Positions 60,282 to 64,000 of a DNA stretch of 64,000 nt are shown piece after piece. Position 1 is the stretch's first letter. Each line of letters starts with the position of its first letter. The notes beneath the pieces were generated by a model. The model saw only the letters and a list, made by a program, of their open reading frames with translations, had not been told where the DNA came from and did no database searches. This DNA comes from Entomospira nematocerorum (GTDB lineage: Bacteria > Spirochaetota > Spirochaetia > WRBN01). The position numbers and the translations under genes were made by a program. Where the stretch lies: NCBI RefSeq assembly GCF_028748105.1, contig NZ_CP118168.1, forward strand, positions 558,001-622,000. Reading direction: 5' to 3'.

Positions 60282-61556
60282 ATGAATAAGATTCAGTATA
60301 TACTAGTCATAGCATTTTTCATGAATTTCGTATCGTGTCATCGTGAGAATCATCAGCAGGAAGTAGAGATAATCCCCAATAGCTTAGTGGGGGAGGCGGA
60401 TTCTATCACCGAAGGTATTAGTAGTGATACTGCTGTACTGGAAAATTTGGATAAAGATGCTGTTACACTGGAATTCTTCTCGAATAGCTGGACTCCTTCG
60501 CCTTGGTTTGTATCAAGTTTGCATCACTTGGATAAGACTAATACGCTTCCGTTGAATCGTGAGCATCAACTTTTACCCAGCTGGTTACGTGTGGGTGAAA
60601 ACTCTTTGAAAGAGGTTCTCACAGAGCTTAAGGAGCTAACTCCCGTTATTTATATTAGCGAAGATTGGGCACTCGATCCCGATAATGATAATCTCTTTGC
60701 AGATATTTTGTCAAATCCTGATATTCCAATGTCTAATCGGGCGGTCTTGCCAACATCCTATCCCTTAGGCTTAACATTGTATACACATAACTTTATTGAA
60801 CTCAATCGTCTGACAAGAGAGGTTCGTATCCCAGAAACTCCTGAGGGGTTTGAGATGGGACACTGGTATCCAGCGTATAGTAGCAATCAACCTATTATCT
60901 ATGAGTATATTGCCACACTCGCTGGCGTTTCAGGACGAATACGCTTGGAATTTCATGGTGATCATTTACATTCAGTGATATTTATTCCAGAATCACACCA
61001 GAGAATTGATATAAGCCATCAGGAATTACCCATTCTCCCCAATGTCAATTTCTCTGGAGAGCAAACACTTGGAGATCTCTTTGATACCTATGGAGTGACT
61101 GGAACCATCATGATTGTTCGTTGGAATAATCGATTAGAGGTACATTATCAACAAGAGGTTTTATGGTATGATATTCCCTTAACCGTTAATTATAATACAA
61201 CTTCACCAGGTATATATTATGGAGGATATACAACGTATACAACACTGGAGAAAGCTCCTATATTGGGGATAACTATCTTTAATTTTGCGGACTTAGCAAA
61301 GGAATATGAATTTTTAGCGCTTCTTAAAGATCGCCATCCATTGAGCAAGGAGCAAAAAGAGTGGCTCTATGCATTTTATCGTGATACTTTTGGGCAGTAT
61401 GTTTACTATGATGAGGAAGCGGTAAGCGCACCATTTAATATTATTGATGATCACTATATGCTGTTTCATCAGGGATTTAGTATGACTAAAGAGCATATTA
61501 TTGTGACGATGAAGGATGACTTTGATTTTGAACCTTTAGCACTCAATTTTCAATAA
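60282..61556 (+). CDS. Large hypothetical lipoprotein
   Basis: 424 residues with a lipoprotein signal ending NFVSC (Cys19). The first 50 mature residues are acidic and linker-like. The remainder is aromatic-rich (Trp, Tyr, His clusters such as NSWTPSPWFVSSLHHLD and GIYYGGYTTYTTLE) with a beta-rich middle and a helical end (KEQKEWLYAFYRDTFGQY). No family is recognised. It stands alone between a terminator and a gene-poor stretch. Confidence 0.7.
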   Translation: MNKIQYILVIAFFMNFVSCHRENHQQEVEIIPNSLVGEADSITEGISSDTAVLENLDKDAVTLEFFSNSWTPSPWFVSSLHHLDKTNTLPLNREHQLLPSWLRVGENSLKEVLTELKELTPVIYISEDWALDPDNDNLFADILSNPDIPMSNRAVLPTSYPLGLTLYTHNFIELNRLTREVRIPETPEGFEMGHWYPAYSSNQPIIYEYIATLAGVSGRIRLEFHGDHLHSVIFIPESHQRIDISHQELPILPNVNFSGEQTLGDLFDTYGVTGTIMIVRWNNRLEVHYQQEVLWYDIPLTVNYNTTSPGIYYGGYTTYTTLEKAPILGITIFNFADLAKEYEFLALLKDRHPLSKEQKEWLYAFYRDTFGQYVYYDEEAVSAPFNIIDDHYMLFHQGFSMTKEHIIVTMKDDFDFEPLALNFQ

Positions 61557-61890
61557 AATAATAATTGTAGATGTATAAAAAATTACCAAATATGAACAGA
61601 CTGATTTGCTGTGCCCAAGAGGGTAGTTATATGATGATGAAGACATAGTCAGAGGGCTATAGGTAGATTATTTCGGTTATAGACAATGTTACATCATAAA
61701 TCCATGCAAGATGTGCCTCTTTTTAATTTTTATCATACCTGGAGTAAGTGTTCATTTCATAGAACTTATCAGATTGGTTATGACGGGGGGGACTACCGAT
61801 GGTTATCCCCTTGTGAAGTATTGAAAACATTTGATATTCTATTCCGTCCTGCATACGTGTTCTTTTTTTATTATACCTGACAGTCCCTAA
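61557..61890. other. Gene-poor interval of 334 bp
   Basis: No convincing gene. The only open frame (61686-61880, plus) lacks a Shine-Dalgarno, runs over a G-run (GACGGGGGGGACTACC near 61782) and has no recognisable protein character. No tRNA cloverleaf, terminator or inverted repeat was found by eye. It may be an eroded gene or a non-coding transcript. Confidence 0.4.
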
Positions 61891-62676
61891 CTACTTATTT
61901 TCACCGCTTTTATGACGATAAACATACCCTAAGGTTACACTAACAGCAAATGGAGTCAAGCTAAATGCCTTATCTGGAAATGAAGGTATTTCGCCTGTCA
62001 TTGGTTTTAAGTAGAGATCTAGCAAGATTTTGGGTGCAAGTACATCGAAGGTCATTCTTGTTGCGATTAAAAAGTTGTGTCGTTTTGATTGTGTCATGGG
62101 AATATAAATACCAGTGTCGAAAATGATATTTAATCCTAGCATTGTGCTGCCTGGTTTATCAAGAATAGGGGTTACGGATATATCGTCTGTGTTAAGATAG
62201 TAGTTAATGGCTGGCGGAGTGTGTACAGTGAGTCCTACTCCAAATCCAAAATAGAACCACATTAGATGTAACTTAGCTACGAGATCTACATCAAAAGAGT
62301 GATGATCGATGAATAATTTTCCAATGGGTTGTTGCTCGTAACTGTTTGTAATAGGATCGAATGACTCTGTAGCAATAATCAGCTTATTACGACGAAATAT
62401 TGAAAAATTAAATGCTGTCGTCAAAGAAAACCATTCAACCAGTTGTATATCAATAAAAGCTCCTCCGGTAAAACTGAATCCAAAACTGAAGGTATCTAAT
62501 GAGTTAATTCGCATACTATCCAGCACATCCATCCCAAGCCAATGATTATTTAGGGCTGATTCAAAGCCGGCACGTGCTCCAATATTAATCCCAACTTCAT
62601 AAGCATATATGGGTTTTATTCCTATGAGGATGACGCCAAAAAAAGATGCAGTAAGTAACCATTGTATTCTCTTCAT
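61891..62676 (-). CDS. Exported barrel-like outer-membrane protein
   Basis: 261 residues. Signal peptide MKRIQWLLTASFFGVILIGI extending to IYA, cleaved before YEVGINIG. The mature part begins VGINIGARAGFESAL and alternates hydrophobic and polar residues in 8-10 strands (FSFGFSFTGGAFIDIQL, SLTTAFNFSIF, MWFYFGFGVGLTV, NFLIATRMTFDVL, PFAVSVTLGYVYR). Likely a small beta-barrel. No function is recognised. It has a similar style to the protein at 2699-3295. Confidence 0.65.
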   Translation of the reverse strand: MKRIQWLLTASFFGVILIGIKPIYAYEVGINIGARAGFESALNNHWLGMDVLDSMRINSLDTFSFGFSFTGGAFIDIQLVEWFSLTTAFNFSIFRRNKLIIATESFDPITNSYEQQPIGKLFIDHHSFDVDLVAKLHLMWFYFGFGVGLTVHTPPAINYYLNTDDISVTPILDKPGSTMLGLNIIFDTGIYIPMTQSKRHNFLIATRMTFDVLAPKILLDLYLKPMTGEIPSFPDKAFSLTPFAVSVTLGYVYRHKSGENK

Positions 62677-62819
62677 AAATCTACCCCTTTTTACCCATTA
62701 TAGGAGGAGCTGACTTTTTTGTAAAGCGAATGTCATCAAAATAACATTATATAATATATAATATTATGATGATTGTTTATATTAAAAATAATGAGAAGAA
62801 AGTATGAATAGTATAACAT

Positions 62820-62862
62820 AAAAATAAGGAACCTTATACTAATGATAAGGTTCCTTATTTTT
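62820..62862. terminator. Strong 18-bp hairpin terminator after rpsG
   Basis: Residues 62820-62837 pair perfectly with 62845-62862 around the loop ACTAATG; both arms end in A5/T5, so it can end transcription from either side. On the minus strand it lies 21 bp after the rpsG stop. Confidence 0.95.
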
Positions 62863-62883
62863 GTATAAAACAAAAGCGAATAA

Positions 62884-63360
62884 TTACCACCACTTATAGT
62901 GAGCAAATGCACGGTTAGCTTCAGCCATTTTATGCATATCCTCTTTCTTTTTGAAAGATGCTCCAGTACTATTGTAAGCATCGAGTAATTCGTTGGATAG
63001 TTTTTCCGCCATACTGCGACCATTGCGCTTACGAGCAGCACCAATAATCCAGCGCATAGCCAACGCTTCGCGACGACTTTCTTTAACCTCGATAGGAACT
63101 TGGAATGTAGCACCACCTACTCGACGTGATTTTACTTCAACAAGTGGTTTAACATTATCTAATGCTTTGTTAAAGATTTCAAGAGCCTCTTTTTGCCCCT
63201 TTTCAGCTGCTTTTGCGAGTGCTTCATACATAATACTACGGCAGATATTTTTTTTACCGCTTAGCATCATGCGGCTAATAAAGCGCGTCACCACTTGGCT
63301 GTTATAGATCGGATCTGGTGCAACAGGACGTTCAATTTTCGTATATTTTTTTCTTGGCAT
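62884..63360 (-). CDS. rpsG: 30S ribosomal protein S7
   Basis: 158 residues, standard. MPRKKYTKIERPVAPDP, RFISRMMLSGKKNICRSIMY, NVKPLVEVKSRRVGGATFQVP and RKRNGRSMAEKLSNELLDA are family signatures. It follows rpsL by 54 bp as in the classical str operon, but the hairpin terminator beyond it shows fusA is not cotranscribed. Confidence 0.98.
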   Translation of the reverse strand: MPRKKYTKIERPVAPDPIYNSQVVTRFISRMMLSGKKNICRSIMYEALAKAAEKGQKEALEIFNKALDNVKPLVEVKSRRVGGATFQVPIEVKESRREALAMRWIIGAARKRNGRSMAEKLSNELLDAYNSTGASFKKKEDMHKMAEANRAFAHYKWW

Positions 63361-63414
63361 TTTCTATATTAACTCCTTGGTTGGTAATTGAATGAAGTGT
63401 TTAGTAAAAAGAAC

Positions 63415-63789
63415 CTAGGTTTTAGGTTTCTTCGCACCATACTTACTGCGTCCTTGACGACGACCCTCTACACCAAGGGAGTCTTTTGCTCCACGTACGA
63501 TGTGATAACGTACACCAGGAAGGTCTTTTACCAGACCACCACGGATAAGAACGACGTTGTGCTCTTGTAGGTTATGTCCGATACCAGGAATATAAGCCCA
63601 AACTTCCATTTTATTAGATAAACGCACACGAGCTACTTTTCGCTGTGCAGAATTTGGTTTACGTGGTGTTTGAACAATAACACGCACACAAACTCCGCGC
63701 TTTTGAGGACAATTTTGCAAAGCAGGAGACTTTGTCTTGTTAGATTTGCTGTTTCGTCCATGACGAATGAGCTGATTGATTGTAGGCAT
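63415..63789 (-). CDS. rpsL: 30S ribosomal protein S12
   Basis: 124 residues, standard length. MPTINQLIRHGR, CPQKRGVCVRVIVQTPRKPNS, YIPGIGHNLQEHNVVLIRGG, VKDLPGVRYHIVRGAKD and a Lys-rich C-terminus are diagnostic. It carries KTKSPAL and TPRKPNSA, where Lys43-type streptomycin positions occur. AGGAGAGG precedes the ATG. The 211 bp upstream (63790-64000) show a possible minus-strand TATAAT at 63887-63882 but no gene. Confidence 0.98.
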   Translation of the reverse strand: MPTINQLIRHGRNSKSNKTKSPALQNCPQKRGVCVRVIVQTPRKPNSAQRKVARVRLSNKMEVWAYIPGIGHNLQEHNVVLIRGGLVKDLPGVRYHIVRGAKDSLGVEGRRQGRSKYGAKKPKT

Positions 63790-64000
63790 TGTATACCTCT
63801 CCTAAAAAAATATGAACATGTTAACAACATGAGCACGTTGACGAGATAAAGAGGCATCAAAGAAGTCAGCTAATATTTGATATTATAAAAATCATTGTAA
63901 CTTTAGATGTCCCTTTTGCATAACAACGGGCACTTAACTTTTCACTCTAGGGGAGTGGATACCTTCCTAATAATAGGCAAGTTAACTGGTATCTATTAAG

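Noticed and set aside
61686..61880. 64-codon open frame in the gene-poor interval
   Set aside because: No ribosome site, no recognisable protein character, passes through a G-run; treated as chance.
63790..64000. Possible gene end upstream of rpsL on the minus strand
   Set aside because: Only a 17-codon open frame from the edge in one frame, no similarity recognised; left as upstream region.

Overview
The window is a chromosomal segment of a moderately AT-rich spirochaete. Direct evidence is three tandem FlaB-type flagellins, a spirochaetal FliD, a FlgF/FlhO-type rod protein, a spirochaetal FlgM, a bacterial V-type (A/V) ATPase operon, many signal-peptide lipoproteins, and a giant coiled-coil protein of the kind known only from spirochaetes (SpiroCoCo-like; BB0512 of Borrelia is my recollection of a relative). 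The genus cannot be fixed from the sequence alone. I see no IS element, prophage, CRISPR array, rRNA or tRNA gene.

Layout. 1-4.3 kb: envelope genes (lipoproteins, a barrel-like protein, a secreted lipase-like protein) and a mannose-6-phosphate isomerase homologue that appears to have lost its metal ligands. 4.4-6.7 kb (minus): rpmF-acpP-rnc-rsmI-flgM behind a near-consensus promoter. 7.0-18.5 kb (plus): V-ATPase genes in the order stalk-C-I-K-F-E-A-B-D, followed by a UspA-like protein, a PTS EIIA and RecD. 18.5-22 kb: argR with a palindrome at its promoter, a cyclophilin-FKBP fusion lipoprotein, and two paralogous lipoproteins, one with five 63-bp repeats. 22.3-25.2 kb: three flaB genes, each closed by its own terminator. 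25.3-32.9 kb: fliD, two small unknowns, a PilZ-like membrane protein, tsaE, tsaB, an FtsB-like protein and mnmG. 33-34.9 kb: rplM-rpsI and small lipoproteins. 34.9-36.8 kb (minus): a HEAT-like lipoprotein.

36.9-54 kb (plus) is the most striking part. One probable operon holds a HAD phosphatase, a 4,355-residue coiled-coil protein, a KtrB/TrkH potassium channel, its KtrA gate and a PAS-like membrane protein. The giant protein has an N-terminal membrane anchor, a rod with no proline that I can find before residue 4059, a C-terminal helix-turn-helix, and a 29-residue periodicity. The periodicity is visible as nine ungapped units and as tryptophan codons spaced by exact multiples of 87 bp.

54-57 kb: two tandem MATE transporters. 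The first sits behind a promoter whose -10 box lies in an 8+8 palindrome, and a 27-codon ORF with a perfect Shine-Dalgarno lies between them. 57-60 kb: a DUF4097-like exported protein, coaE, a SPOR protein and flgF. 60-64 kb: a lipoprotein, a barrel-like protein, and rpsL-rpsG (minus) ending at an 18-bp hairpin terminator.

Flagellar, cell-envelope and core translation genes are interleaved throughout. FlgM travels with acpP/rnc, and FliD with tRNA-modification genes.
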